Below are positions 1 to 8,025 of a stretch of DNA of 32,760 nucleotides, one piece after another. The position numbers and the translations under genes were made by a program. The DNA is from Candidatus Vecturithrix granuli (lineage in GTDB: Bacteria > Moduliflexota > Moduliflexia > Moduliflexales > Moduliflexaceae), in NCBI GenBank assembly GCA_000739535.1, contig DF820473.1:1-32760 (forward strand), given 5' to 3'. The notes under the pieces are model-generated. The model had not been told where the DNA came from. It did no database searches and saw only the letters and a program-made list of their open reading frames with translations. Position 1 is the stretch's first letter. Each line of letters begins with the position of its first letter.

Positions 1-2
1 TT

Positions 3-51
3 GTCCCAGGGCTGACACCCTGGGCTACCAGATTCCGCCCCGTTGGGGCTT
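3..51. repeat. Double-hairpin extragenic repeat
   Basis: Two compact hairpins lie side by side. CCCAGGG at 5-11 pairs with CCCTGGG at 18-24 around a six-base loop, and GCCCC at 37-41 pairs with GGGGC at 45-49 around GTT. This looks like a REP-type dispersed element. Bases 52-317 hold no further gene; a short GACGAAGTCGAAACGA motif at 100-115 belongs to another repeat family seen at 1750 and 32728. Confidence 0.55.
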
Positions 52-317
52 AAAAGCTTATCCCGAACTCACGTTAAACTAAAGTATGCACTCCTAAAAG
101 ACGAAGTCGAAACGAACGAGGCAGTTTCTCTTCGGCATATAGGAAACACGAAAAATAAGTTGACAAGAACATCATTTTGAAACTAAGAAGAGGTCCATCA
201 ATTCTTAAACAGAAAACCTGGATTTCCTTGATAAACTGGGGTTTTAGCATTTCCCAAATGTTTGTTCAAGACTTAAACGACACATTTAAGCCAGGGGAGA
301 TGCCAGCAGGAGAGTAT

Positions 318-839
318 ATGAGTGGGAATTTAACAACGAGATTATTTCAGGCGCTTCAACAACAATATGCTTTACCTCTGCACGGAATTCATGGAATCTC
401 GCATTGGGCCAGGGTATATGAAAATGGTTGCCGGATTGCGGAAAAGACCCGTGTGAATCTGAAAATCGTTCAACTCTTTGCCCTGTTTCATGATAGTAAA
501 CGCCAGAATGAAGGTGCAGATCCTGAGCATGGGATACGCGGCGCGAAGTATGCAGCCACCTTTCATCAGGCTGCCTTGTTAGATCTCTCGGATCAAGAAT
601 TTGATTTGCTCTATCGCGCCTGCGCCGATCATACGGATGGCCTGATCGAGGCTGATATTACAGTGCAGGCCTGTTGGGATGCTGACCGGCTGGATCTATA
701 TCGAGTGGGCATTCTGCCTGATCCGGCTTTACTGTGTACCAATGCTGCTAAGTCGCCTGAACTGCGCGAATGGGCGAATACACGCGCGGCTTTACGAATG
801 CTGCCAGACTCCATGAGAACCTTATGGAGCATAGCATGA
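318..839 (+). CDS. HD-domain phosphohydrolase-like protein (173 aa)
   Basis: A small soluble protein with the metal-binding pattern of the HD superfamily: histidines 25 and 29, the HD doublet at 58-59 (LFALFHDSKR), H105 (CADHTDG) and aspartates 121/123 (CWDADRLD). Proteins of this fold hydrolyse phosphoester bonds in nucleotides or related substrates; the substrate cannot be told here. The frame stays open upstream to a TTG at 177, but ATG 318 has AGGAG five bases before it (308-312), so I chose it. The next gene begins 13 bp downstream on the same strand, so the two are probably cotranscribed. No signal peptide or membrane segment is seen. The superfamily call is firm; specific function is unknown. 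Confidence 0.8.
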   Translation: MSGNLTTRLFQALQQQYALPLHGIHGISHWARVYENGCRIAEKTRVNLKIVQLFALFHDSKRQNEGADPEHGIRGAKYAATFHQAALLDLSDQEFDLLYRACADHTDGLIEADITVQACWDADRLDLYRVGILPDPALLCTNAAKSPELREWANTRAALRMLPDSMRTLWSIA

Positions 840-852
840 AAAGGAGGTTTGT

Positions 853-1332
853 ATGTCAAAAGTGCAAGTGAATATGCATGCCCCGGATTTTACTCTGAAA
901 GATGTGCATGATACGCCAGTAACGCTTTCTGGGTTTCAGGGCCGGAAAAACGTGGTAATGGTGTTTAATCGAGGATTTTTCTGACCGTTCTGCCGCCGGC
1001 ATCTGGCGCAGTTGCGCCAGGAGTATCAGCAATTTGTCCGACGAGATACCGAGGTGATCGTGGTTGGTCCGGAAAAACTCCCAGAATTTGCGACCTATTG
1101 GCAAAAAGAGTCGTTCCCCTTTATCGGTCTGCCGGATCCGGAACAGCGCGTGCTCAAACTCTACGGCCAGGAAGTAAAATTACTGAAATTAGGGCGTATG
1201 CCCGCTCAGGTCGTTATTGATCAACAAGGAATCATCCGTTTTGCCCACTATGGCGATTCAATGAAGGATATTCCGCCAAATCAAGAGCTTCTGGCGTTAC
1301 TTGATGGATTCAATCAGAACGCAAAATCATAG
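853..1332 (+). CDS. Peroxiredoxin-like selenoprotein with UxxC motif (159 aa, TGA read as Sec)
   Basis: ATG 853 follows a perfect AGGAGG (842-847). The frame runs through an in-frame TGA at 982-984 (codon 44) and ends at TAG 1330-1332. Across the TGA the protein reads NRGFF-U-PFCRRHLAQL. This is the active-site segment of the AhpC/TSA-like peroxiredoxin family, where the usual residues are C-P-F-C, so the TGA sits exactly on the first redox cysteine. C47 is the partner. The rest also fits the thioredoxin fold (VIVVGPEKL, FIGLPDPEQRVLKLYG, a GRMPAQVVID strand with cis-Pro, then the C-terminal helix). It probably reduces peroxides or disulfides. A SECIS-like hairpin lies at 1003-1020. It follows an HD hydrolase by 13 bp, and its 3' end overlaps the convergent PilZ gene by 6 bp. 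The alternative is a nonsense-mutated pseudogene or a sequencing error. Confidence 0.85.
1003..1020 (+). promoter_or_regulatory. Bacterial SECIS-like hairpin
   Basis: CTGGCGC (1003-1009) pairs perfectly with GCGCCAG (1014-1020) around an AGTT loop. The loop starts 25 nt after the TGA at 982-984, inside the 16-37 nt range usual for bacterial SECIS elements, and has a G in its second position, as SelB recognition generally needs. Weak pairs below the stem (T-G, C-G, G-T, with one mismatch) could lengthen it. The hairpin lies in coding sequence, as expected in bacteria. Confidence 0.75.
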
Positions 1333-1680
1333 CCGCGACATCCACTTGATAAAATCTTCATCGCCGGATTCTTTGAACTCAAATAATTCAATGCCCATGG
1401 CGTGTCGCCCGGCGCACTCTTGAACCCAGCGTACCACGCCATGAATTTGGATAATTTTTATTTCCTGAGTTTCCGTCTCAAGGGGAATTTCGATCACCAC
1501 GACGCTGCCTTTCGAAAGGGGTTTTTCAGTGACAATCCGTAACCCTCCAATGCTATAATCTTTGACCACGCCGCGCCGGTATTCCGGATGTTCAATATTT
1601 CCTGATTCTTCGTAAAATCGGATAAAGGCTTGCGTTGCTGTGCGTCCGTATTTTCTCCGTTCTTCCATAATGTTTCCCAT
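1327..1680 (-). CDS. PilZ-domain protein, probable c-di-GMP receptor (117 aa)
   Basis: A single-domain PilZ protein. The N-terminal arginine cluster (MEERRKYGR) supplies the RxxxR c-di-GMP motif, and DYSIGG supplies the D/N-x-S-x-x-G motif on the first beta strand. The remainder is beta-rich and ends in a short helix, at the usual length of a stand-alone PilZ domain. Such proteins bind cyclic di-GMP and pass the signal on to motility, polysaccharide or secretion partners; no partner is adjacent. Its last 6 bp overlap the end of the convergent selenoprotein gene. Start is either ATG 1680 or ATG 1668 (MEERR); neither has a strong ribosome-binding site. Confidence 0.85.
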   Translation of the reverse strand: MGNIMEERRKYGRTATQAFIRFYEESGNIEHPEYRRGVVKDYSIGGLRIVTEKPLSKGSVVVIEIPLETETQEIKIIQIHGVVRWVQECAGRHAMGIELFEFKESGDEDFIKWMSRL

Positions 1681-1714
1681 TCACGAAAGAGGTTGAACAC
1701 TGGAGGGGACTTTA

Positions 1715-1829
1715 GGTAGTGGTTAAATGATAAGTGACATCCGCTCGTTGAGCGAAGTCGAAACGAGCCTGGATGTGTTCCCTTCGACTCCGCTCAGGGA
1801 ACGCTATCACTTACCATTTAACCACTACC
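1715..1829. repeat. MITE-like 115-bp foldback element
   Basis: Arms at 1715-1738 and 1806-1829 are inverted copies matching at 22 of 24 positions. A second stem lies inside: GCTCGTT at 1743-1749 with AACGAGC at 1762-1768, around the core GAGCGAAGTCG. The core recurs near 100 and, inverted, at 32728-32739. It has no coding capacity and lies between the divergent PilZ and oleB-like genes. Confidence 0.7.
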
Positions 1830-1845
1830 GGATTTTACTTTTCCC

Positions 1846-1875
1846 TTGACATAAACCAGAGTTTTTCAATAGATT
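1846..1875 (+). promoter_or_regulatory. Sigma-70-type promoter for the oleBCD genes
   Basis: TTGACA at 1846-1851 and TAGATT at 1870-1875, 18 bp apart, upstream of the hydrolase gene. Transcription would start near 1882, placing a hairpin (CTTGAC 1885-1890 with GTCAAG 1903-1908) at the very 5' end of the mRNA, where it could protect or regulate the transcript. Confidence 0.45.
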
Positions 1876-1982
1876 ACGAACATACTTGACACCAGGAACG
1901 GCGTCAAGAGAAAAAAAGTTTTTCCTCAGTTTTGCCAATGTTCAACGATTTTCACGAAATTGTGTGTGAGAACCCATATATC

Positions 1983-2867
1983 ATGAAATCTTGCTCATTA
2001 CAACACCTGTATCCTTTTGACTCTCATTGGTGTGATCTGGATGATATAAAGTATCATTATCTCGATGAAGGCCTGGCCGATGCTCCGGCTCTTGTGATGG
2101 TGCATGGCAACCCGACCTGGTCTTTTTATTATCGCACGCTCATCCCGGAACTCAGCAAAGCGTACCGGGTGATTGTTCCTGATCATGTCGGCTGCGGATT
2201 GTCTGATAAACCGCAACCGTATGCGTACACCCTGGAGCAGCATATCGAAAATCTGGAACGTTTGCTGCTTTCTCTGAATTTACAACAAAAGATCACCCTG
2301 GTAGTCCATGATTGGGGCGGAGCAATTGGCATGGGCTATGCGACGCGCCATCCTGAAACTATCCGAAATTTTGTGGTTTTTAATAGCGCCGCCTTTTTTG
2401 TGCCCAGGCTTCCTTTACGCATTCGAATGTGTCGGATTCCCTGGCTCGGTGAGTTTTTAGTGCGCGGATTAAATGGCTTTGTGAGAGCTGCTTTCCTGTT
2501 TGCGACTTCACAGCCACAGCGATTGTCGCCTGAAGTCAAAACCGGCTATCTTGCGCCGTATAACTCCTGGCGCAATCGAATTGCGATCCACCGTTTTGTT
2601 CGGGATATTCCGATGGAACCTGCACATCCGACTCGCGCCACGCTCCATCAAATTGATACAGACTTATCCCTTTTCCGAAATCATTCGATGCTCATTCTCT
2701 GGGGTGCTAAGGATTTTTGTTTTACGGTCAAACATTTTCTGCCGGAATGGCATAAGCGTTTCCCGGATGCACAGATACACGTACTTGAACAGGCTGGGCA
2801 TTATGTGGTCGAAGATGCGCATGAACGCATTTTGCCATTGATGACAGAATTTTTAAAAAAATATTGA
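1983..2867 (+). CDS. oleB: OleB-like alpha/beta hydrolase (beta-lactone decarboxylase; 294 aa)
   Basis: An alpha/beta hydrolase of the haloalkane dehalogenase subfamily. HGNPTW (41-46) forms the oxyanion region, D110 in VHDWGG is the nucleophile, and H273 in QAGHYVVED is the catalytic histidine. Haloalkane dehalogenases share these motifs, but the next two genes are oleC- and oleD-like, which points to OleB. OleB decarboxylates the cis-beta-lactone made by OleC to yield a long-chain cis-alkene. The length is normal. The frame is open upstream to TTG 1932 and ATG 1938, but neither has a ribosome-binding site; ATG 1983, with GAGAA upstream, gives a family-length protein, so the start is uncertain. 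oleA is not adjacent. A foldback element of about 200 bp separates this gene from oleC. Confidence 0.75.
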   Translation: MKSCSLQHLYPFDSHWCDLDDIKYHYLDEGLADAPALVMVHGNPTWSFYYRTLIPELSKAYRVIVPDHVGCGLSDKPQPYAYTLEQHIENLERLLLSLNLQQKITLVVHDWGGAIGMGYATRHPETIRNFVVFNSAAFFVPRLPLRIRMCRIPWLGEFLVRGLNGFVRAAFLFATSQPQRLSPEVKTGYLAPYNSWRNRIAIHRFVRDIPMEPAHPTRATLHQIDTDLSLFRNHSMLILWGAKDFCFTVKHFLPEWHKRFPDAQIHVLEQAGHYVVEDAHERILPLMTEFLKKY

Positions 2868-2891
2868 AATGAAAAATTTGGTTGCTGTAAG

Positions 2892-3089
2892 TCATTCTGT
2901 GCTGGAGTGCAAACGTTCTACTTTTGCGCGTGTCCGTGTGTCAGCACACTCGCTTGCGAACGCAACATGTTCGTTGCGGTCAATCATGCTGTGCTCGCTC
3001 GCTAGACGAATGTTCTGCGTTCGCCTGTCAGCTTTCCGGCACCTACTCACGCGCGAAAGGAGAACGTTCGCACTCCGGGCACAGAATTA
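2892..3089. repeat. Large imperfect foldback between oleB and oleC
   Basis: A stretch starting at about 2892 (TTCTGTGCTGGAGTGC) is repeated in inverted form ending at about 3089 (GCACTCCGGGCACAGAA). The arms stay paired for about 45 bp, including CAAACGTTCT with AGAACGTTCG and GCGCGTG with CACGCGC. A smaller stem, CGCAAC with GTTGCG, lies inside. Short ORFs here are overlapping and GC-biased, and none is credible. Bases 2868-3190 contain only this element and the oleC leader. Confidence 0.65.
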
Positions 3090-3190
3090 TTTACAGGAAG
3101 AAAATTTGGGAACATTACCATAGTGCTTATGCTCTGAAAAAACCGGGTTTTTAGTAGTTTAATACAGGATGATTTGCGGGAGGGAAAATT

Positions 3191-4843
3191 TTGGAACAAT
3201 ATAATATTGCCCAGGCTCTGAATGAGATGGCGATGCGCGCGCCTTTTCGTCCGGCGATTATTTTTCCGGCAGGACGTGACGCCCGGGCGCGCGCAAAATA
3301 TACCCAATTGACTTTTCAACAATTAAATACTCTGTGTGATGCTTATGCCCATGGTTTAGCGGGTTATGACATTCAAAAGGGGGAACGAGTCTTGATGATG
3401 GTTCGCCCCGGCGTTGAATTGATCGCCGCGACGTTCGCCTTATTAAAGATTGGCGCTGTTCCGGTGTTAATTGACCCCGGCATGGGACGTAAAGCGTTCC
3501 TCCAATGCGTTGCTGACGCTCAACCAACGGCGATGATTGGCATTCCTCTGGCGCATATCCTTCACACTCTGTTTCCCAAAGCGTTTCACACAATCAAGCG
3601 GACGATCACGGTAGGAAAGCGTCTATTTTGGGGCGGAGCGACGCTGGCAGAGCTTGAGTCGCAGACCCGCGCGCCCTTTCCGGCGGCGGCAACTACCCTT
3701 GAGGATGAGGCCGCAGTTGCTTTTACTTCTGGCGGAACGGGCATTCCTAAAGGCGTGGTGTATTCCCATGGGATTTTCCGTAAACAGATTGAAATTATGC
3801 GTACAGAAATGGGCGTTGCGGAAGGGGATATACATCTGGCGGTCATGTACATTTTCGCGCTGTTTAATCCGGCTTTAGGCGTCACTACAGTGATTCCCGA
3901 TATGGACCCGCGTAAAACCGCTCAAGTGAATCCGGCCTATCTGGTGGAATCCATTGAAACTCATGGGATCACGATGAGCCTTGGCTCGCCGCTGATCTGG
4001 AAAATTCTGAGCGACTATTGTCTGACGCACGACATTTGCCTGCCTTCATTGAAACTGATGTTTATGTTCGGAGATGTAGTGATGCCGGAAGTAGTTGAAA
4101 ATTGTACAAAAATTTTGCCTTATGGAAAAATCTACACCCCTTATGGCGCTACTGAAGCCCTGCCGTTGACTCTGATGAGCGGCGCAGACATTCTGACTGA
4201 AACCGCGCAAAAAACACGCCAGGGGGCAGGAGTGTGCGTGGGAACGCCGGTTGGCGGCCTGCGCGTTCGGATTATTCCGATCAGGGAGACGCCCATCCGG
4301 CAATGGGATGACTCATTAGCCTTACCCGTTGGGCAGATCGGCGAAATTGTGGTCAAAGGCGACGTTGTCACACGCCTCTATCTCAATCGCCCGCAGCAAA
4401 CCGATGAAGCCAAAATTCCTGATCAGGATGGACCATGGCATCGCATGGGCGACCTGGGATATCTGGATGAACAGGAACGCTTATGGGTCTGCGGACGTAA
4501 AGCGCATCGCGTCGAAACCGCTCGCGGTTTGCTGCTGCCGGTGCAGTGCGAAGCGATTTTCAACCAACATCCTGCGGCAGCACGTTCGGCCCTGGTCGGC
4601 GTGGGGCAATTCGGGCAGCAGCGAGCGGTAATCATTATCGAAATAAAACCCGGAAACGCTGTCAAATCCAACAAAGCTCGTCAACGACTCATTGCCGAAC
4701 TCCTTGAACTCGGACGCCGGCACGAGCATACGCGCCACATTCAAGACGTGTTGTTTCATCCCTCATTTCCGGTGGATGTGCGGCATAACACCAAAATTGA
4801 TCGGTTGAAACTCGCTGCCTGGGCAGCGAAACAATTGAGGTAA
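3191..4843 (+). CDS. oleC: OleC-like AMP-dependent beta-lactone synthetase (550 aa)
   Basis: A member of the ANL adenylate-forming superfamily. The phosphate loop is FTSGGTGIPKG (178-188) with VVYSHG after it, and the adenine motif YTPYGATEALPLT starts at residue 315. The PYGATEALP form is typical of OleC and distinguishes it from ordinary acyl-CoA ligases. OleC adenylates a 2-alkyl-3-hydroxyacid and closes it to a cis-beta-lactone. GDLGYLDEQERLWVCGRKAHRVE is the hinge and start of the C-terminal subdomain. The start is TTG 3191, chosen because GGGAGGG (3178-3184) stands 6 bp upstream; the next ATG is 12 codons in. oleD follows after 11 bp, so oleC and oleD are certainly one unit. Confidence 0.85.
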   Translation: MEQYNIAQALNEMAMRAPFRPAIIFPAGRDARARAKYTQLTFQQLNTLCDAYAHGLAGYDIQKGERVLMMVRPGVELIAATFALLKIGAVPVLIDPGMGRKAFLQCVADAQPTAMIGIPLAHILHTLFPKAFHTIKRTITVGKRLFWGGATLAELESQTRAPFPAAATTLEDEAAVAFTSGGTGIPKGVVYSHGIFRKQIEIMRTEMGVAEGDIHLAVMYIFALFNPALGVTTVIPDMDPRKTAQVNPAYLVESIETHGITMSLGSPLIWKILSDYCLTHDICLPSLKLMFMFGDVVMPEVVENCTKILPYGKIYTPYGATEALPLTLMSGADILTETAQKTRQGAGVCVGTPVGGLRVRIIPIRETPIRQWDDSLALPVGQIGEIVVKGDVVTRLYLNRPQQTDEAKIPDQDGPWHRMGDLGYLDEQERLWVCGRKAHRVETARGLLLPVQCEAIFNQHPAAARSALVGVGQFGQQRAVIIIEIKPGNAVKSNKARQRLIAELLELGRRHEHTRHIQDVLFHPSFPVDVRHNTKIDRLKLAAWAAKQLR

Positions 4844-4854
4844 GAGGTGGATTT

Positions 4855-5838
4855 ATGAAAGCATTGGTGACAGGTGGTGGTGGATTTTTAGGGCGATATA
4901 TTGTCGAGCAACTGTTGGAACGTGGCGATATGGTCACAGTTTTCGCACGGGGGGAGTATCCTGAGTTGGAGAAGATTGGTGTAACGCTGGTGCGAGGCGA
5001 TCTGCAAGATGACGGGGCTGTCACTCAGGTCTGCGCTGGTATGGATGTGGTCTTTCATACCGCTGCAAAACCGGGTATCTGGGGCGCGTGGGATTCCTTT
5101 TACGCGCCGAATGTGACCGGCACACAACACATTATCACGGCTTGTCGGGTACAGCGTGTGCCCAGGCTTGTGTTTACCAGTTCCCCCAGTGTGATTTTCA
5201 ATAACGCGCCGCAAGAAGGATGCGACGAATCAGTGCCCTATCCGGCAACCTATGAAAATTTTTATTCTCACACAAAAGCTCTGGCAGAACAGATGGTTGT
5301 TCAGGCTAATAGCGAGGAACTCTTGACGGTCACCCTGCGGCCACACCTGATCTGGGGCCCGCGCGACGCGCACCTGCTGCCGCGCCTGATCGACCGCGCG
5401 CGTTCCGGCAAATTAGTACAGGTCGGCGACGGTACAAACAACGTTGATATTACCTACGTTGAAGACGCGGCCAGAGCGCACCTTCTCGCGGCAGATGCTT
5501 TACAACCCGGTTCGCCGGTCGCTGGTTCAATCTATTTCATCAGCCAGGATGCGCCAGTGAATCTCTGGGATTGGATTTATAACCTTTTAAATCGGTTGGC
5601 GATCCCTCGCATCAAACACCGGATCTCTTTGCGTGTGGCCCGCGCAATTGGCGTAGCGATGGAATGGGCATATCGTACTTTTCATCTATCCGGAGAACCG
5701 AAAATGACCCGTTTTCTGGCAAGTGAACTAGCCATGAGCCATTATTACGATATCTCCCGCGCCAAACGAGATTTCGACTATCAGCCCCAATTTAGCATGG
5801 AAGCCGCCTTAGAAAAAACCCTGGCATATTTGAGGTGA
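4855..5838 (+). CDS. oleD: OleD-like NAD(P)-dependent reductase (327 aa)
   Basis: An extended short-chain dehydrogenase/reductase of the epimerase type. The Rossmann glycine motif TGGGGFLG is at residues 6-13, S109/S110 and Y137-x3-K141 (YSHTK) form the active site, and AAKPGIWG (70-77) resembles the A-x-G-x-W-G segment of OleD and 3-beta-hydroxysteroid dehydrogenase-like enzymes. OleD reduces the 2-alkyl-3-ketoacid made by OleA to the hydroxyacid used by OleC. The gene starts 11 bp after oleC with GAGGTGG before the ATG. Length is usual. Function relies on the oleC neighbour; alone, the family would be an unspecific NAD-dependent epimerase/dehydratase. Confidence 0.82.
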   Translation: MKALVTGGGGFLGRYIVEQLLERGDMVTVFARGEYPELEKIGVTLVRGDLQDDGAVTQVCAGMDVVFHTAAKPGIWGAWDSFYAPNVTGTQHIITACRVQRVPRLVFTSSPSVIFNNAPQEGCDESVPYPATYENFYSHTKALAEQMVVQANSEELLTVTLRPHLIWGPRDAHLLPRLIDRARSGKLVQVGDGTNNVDITYVEDAARAHLLAADALQPGSPVAGSIYFISQDAPVNLWDWIYNLLNRLAIPRIKHRISLRVARAIGVAMEWAYRTFHLSGEPKMTRFLASELAMSHYYDISRAKRDFDYQPQFSMEAALEKTLAYLR

Positions 5839-5848
5839 TTGAGAATTG

Positions 5849-5998
5849 CCCACGGAACACACAAAATACACAAAATAAGGACAAGAGAGAGGTTTCTCAA
5901 TTCATTTTTCTCTCAGTATAAAAATGCTGCTTGTGGTTTTCCGCAATTTTCACAAAAGAGCCAAAATTTTCGTGTATTTCGTGTGTTTCGTGGACTGG
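5849..5998. repeat. 150-bp foldback with ACACAAAATACAC arms
   Basis: Bases 5849-5876 (CACGGAACACACAAAATACAC and on) are repeated in inverted form at about 5970-5998 (CGTGTATTTCGTGTGTTTCGTGG). The arms are about 28 bp with a few mismatches and enclose an AT-rich loop. The downstream methyltransferase frame happens to stay open across it, but this is an extragenic repeat and not an N-terminal protein extension. Confidence 0.6.
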
Positions 5999-6006
5999 AA
6001 AATCTT

Positions 6007-6678
6007 ATGAACGCTTACTATACCGAAAAGCTTGCGGCTGAGCGCCTGATGCGCTGCTATGAGATTGCTCCGCCGCGCATCCGCCAATATTTGGAGGCGG
6101 AAATTGAATTTTGCCTATCGAAAATCACGCCTGCGGATACGGTGTTGGAACTGGGCTGTGGCTATGGCCGGATGCTGCAACGACTCATTGACAAGGCCCA
6201 AACTGTCATCGGCATTGATACCTCGCTGTCCAGTCTTCAGCTTGCCAGAAAACTTCTGAGAAACGCCTCCGCGCTGCACCTGTTCTGCATGAACGCCATC
6301 GCACTCGGGGTGGCGGATCAGACGTGTGACGTGGTCTTGTGTATTCAGAACGGCGTTTCGGCCTTTCATGTGGAGCAACGGGTATTATTGCAAGAGGCTG
6401 TGCGCGTCGTTCGTCCCGGCGGCAAAGTGCTCTTTTCCAGCTATTCTGAAAAATTCTGGACGTATCGCCTGGAATGGTTTCGTCTCCAGGCTGCGCATGG
6501 ATTGATTGGTGAAATTGACGAGGAAGCGACTGGCAACGGCGTAATTGTCGGCAAAGACGGATTTCATGCTACCACCGTTTCGCCTGAAGACTTTCGCACT
6601 CTTGCCGCCGATGCAGGGTTTCCTGCCACTATTGTAGAAGTTGACCACTCCAGCGTGCTTTGTGAAATTCAGGTGTGA
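6007..6678 (+). CDS. Class I SAM-dependent methyltransferase (223 aa)
   Basis: A Rossmann-fold methyltransferase. Motif I is VLELGCGYGR at about residues 44-53, followed by the acidic strand end VIGIDTSLSSL, motif IV DVVLCIQNGVS and the post-motif EAVRVVRPGGKVLFSSYS. It resembles the ubiE/type-11 class; the methyl acceptor cannot be predicted. The frame is open to 5839, but the upstream part lies inside a foldback repeat and gives an implausible lysine/phenylalanine-rich leader, so I place the start at ATG 6007; the ribosome-binding site is weak. It lies 168 bp after oleD on the same strand and may share its transcript, but methylation is not part of the known Ole pathway. Confidence 0.8.
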   Translation: MNAYYTEKLAAERLMRCYEIAPPRIRQYLEAEIEFCLSKITPADTVLELGCGYGRMLQRLIDKAQTVIGIDTSLSSLQLARKLLRNASALHLFCMNAIALGVADQTCDVVLCIQNGVSAFHVEQRVLLQEAVRVVRPGGKVLFSSYSEKFWTYRLEWFRLQAAHGLIGEIDEEATGNGVIVGKDGFHATTVSPEDFRTLAADAGFPATIVEVDHSSVLCEIQV

Positions 6679-6714
6679 AAAAAACTCAATTGCTGAGGGC
6701 AATAGTTCTGTTTT

Positions 6715-8025
6715 CTATGCGATAAGTTGCCCGGTTAGCCGAAAAGGGTGTGCCTCCGTAATTTTCACCGGAACAAGCCTTCCCAGGAGCGATTCATCGC
6801 CCTTAAAGGTCACGACATGATTTGTGCGCGTTCTGCCCGTGAGCGTCTCTGGAAAACGACGATTGATCATTTCTGGCAGCACTTCATAAGTTTTGCCAAC
6901 GAGTTCTGAATTTTTCTCAAGGTTGATCTGTTTCTGTAGATCGAGCACTTGTTGCAAACGCGTATTTTTCACTTCATCAGGAATCTGGCCAGGAAAATCG
7001 CCAGCCTTGGCGTTCGGACGAATCGAATAGTTGAACGCAAAAATGCTGTCATAGCGGACTTCTTCCAGAATTGAAAGGGTTTGTTGAAAGTCTTGTTCGC
7101 GTTCTCCGGGAAATCCAACAATAATGTCTGTGGTAATCGCAATCCCGGGCATAGCTGCTCGGAGGCGGTGAACCCGATCGAGATACCATTCTCGAGAATA
7201 TTTGCGATTCATTAAATGCAGAACATGGTTTGATCCGGCCTGAATCGGAAGATGGAAATGTTCACACACTTTGGGTAGTTCCGCCATAGTCGTAATTAGT
7301 TCATCCGTCAAATCCTTGGGGTGCGCGGTAATAAAGCGAATCCTTTCAAGACCTTCGATAGCGTTCAAGGCTTGCAACAGTCGTGGAAACGATGATGCTC
7401 CGTATGACGAATCGCGGTAAGACGAAACGTTCTGGCCTAATAGCGTGATTTCCAGGACACCATCTTCTACTAAATGACGCGCTTCAGCTACAATTTCTGC
7501 GGACGGACGACTTTTTTCTCGCCCGCGGGTATAGGGCACGACGCAATAAGAACAAAAGTTGTTACATCCTCTGATAATGGTAATAAATGCCTTAAACCGG
7601 CATTCCCGGAAGATATTTCGACTTTCATCTTCCCACTCAATTTCAGAGAGTTCCAGGGCGCGCGGGAGGTAATCCAGCGATTCCAACAGCATCGGGAGTT
7701 TCGGAATGGCGTTCGTTCCCATGACCAGATCAACATAGGGCGCGCGTTTGAAAATCTGCTCCTTTTCTTGCTGCGCAACGCAGCCGCACACGCCGAGAAT
7801 CAGGTCTGGGCGCTGTTGCTTCAATGGGCGTAGTTTTCCTAATTGACTATAGAGTTTGTGCTCGGCTTTTTCCCGAATACTACAGGTGTTCAGGAGAATC
7901 AGATCGGCCTCCTCAAGCGTCTCTGTCAATTTGTATCCAACCGTGTGCAAGACCCCGACCATTTGTTCGGTATCGTGTTCGTTCATCTGGCAGCCATAGG
8001 TAATAATATGAACCTTTTTCATCAT
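6715..8025 (-). CDS. miaB: tRNA-2-methylthio-N6-dimethylallyladenosine synthase MiaB (436 aa)
   Basis: A radical-SAM methylthiotransferase that adds the 2-methylthio group to i6A37 of tRNAs reading UNN codons. The N-terminal UPF0004 domain has its three cluster cysteines C12 (YGCQMNEHD), C48 (NTCSIREKAE) and C82 (GCVAQ). The radical-SAM motif RGCNNFCSYC uses C154, C158 and C161, followed by VVPYTRGREKSRP. A TRAM domain ends the protein (GRTRTNHVV to the C-terminus). YGCQMNEHDTE and the absence of a C-terminal extension favour MiaB over MtaB or RimO. GAGGTGAAG precedes ATG 8025; an alternative ATG is one codon in. It stands alone on the minus strand, divergent from the TPR gene. Confidence 0.95.
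   Translation of the reverse strand: MMKKVHIITYGCQMNEHDTEQMVGVLHTVGYKLTETLEEADLILLNTCSIREKAEHKLYSQLGKLRPLKQQRPDLILGVCGCVAQQEKEQIFKRAPYVDLVMGTNAIPKLPMLLESLDYLPRALELSEIEWEDESRNIFRECRFKAFITIIRGCNNFCSYCVVPYTRGREKSRPSAEIVAEARHLVEDGVLEITLLGQNVSSYRDSSYGASSFPRLLQALNAIEGLERIRFITAHPKDLTDELITTMAELPKVCEHFHLPIQAGSNHVLHLMNRKYSREWYLDRVHRLRAAMPGIAITTDIIVGFPGEREQDFQQTLSILEEVRYDSIFAFNYSIRPNAKAGDFPGQIPDEVKNTRLQQVLDLQKQINLEKNSELVGKTYEVLPEMINRRFPETLTGRTRTNHVVTFKGDESLLGRLVPVKITEAHPFRLTGQLIA

Noticed and set aside
1012-1332. Separate 106-codon gene starting at TTG 1012
   Set aside because: It is the C-terminal part of the peroxiredoxin-like gene that begins at 853; the TGA upstream is better explained as selenocysteine.
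1983-2867. Haloalkane dehalogenase as the main call for the hydrolase
   Set aside because: The motifs fit, but adjacent oleC- and oleD-like genes make OleB the better reading.
2869-3154. Two overlapping plus-strand ORFs between oleB and oleC
   Set aside because: They lie in a foldback element, are rich in R, C and S, and have no family resemblance or proper ribosome-binding site.
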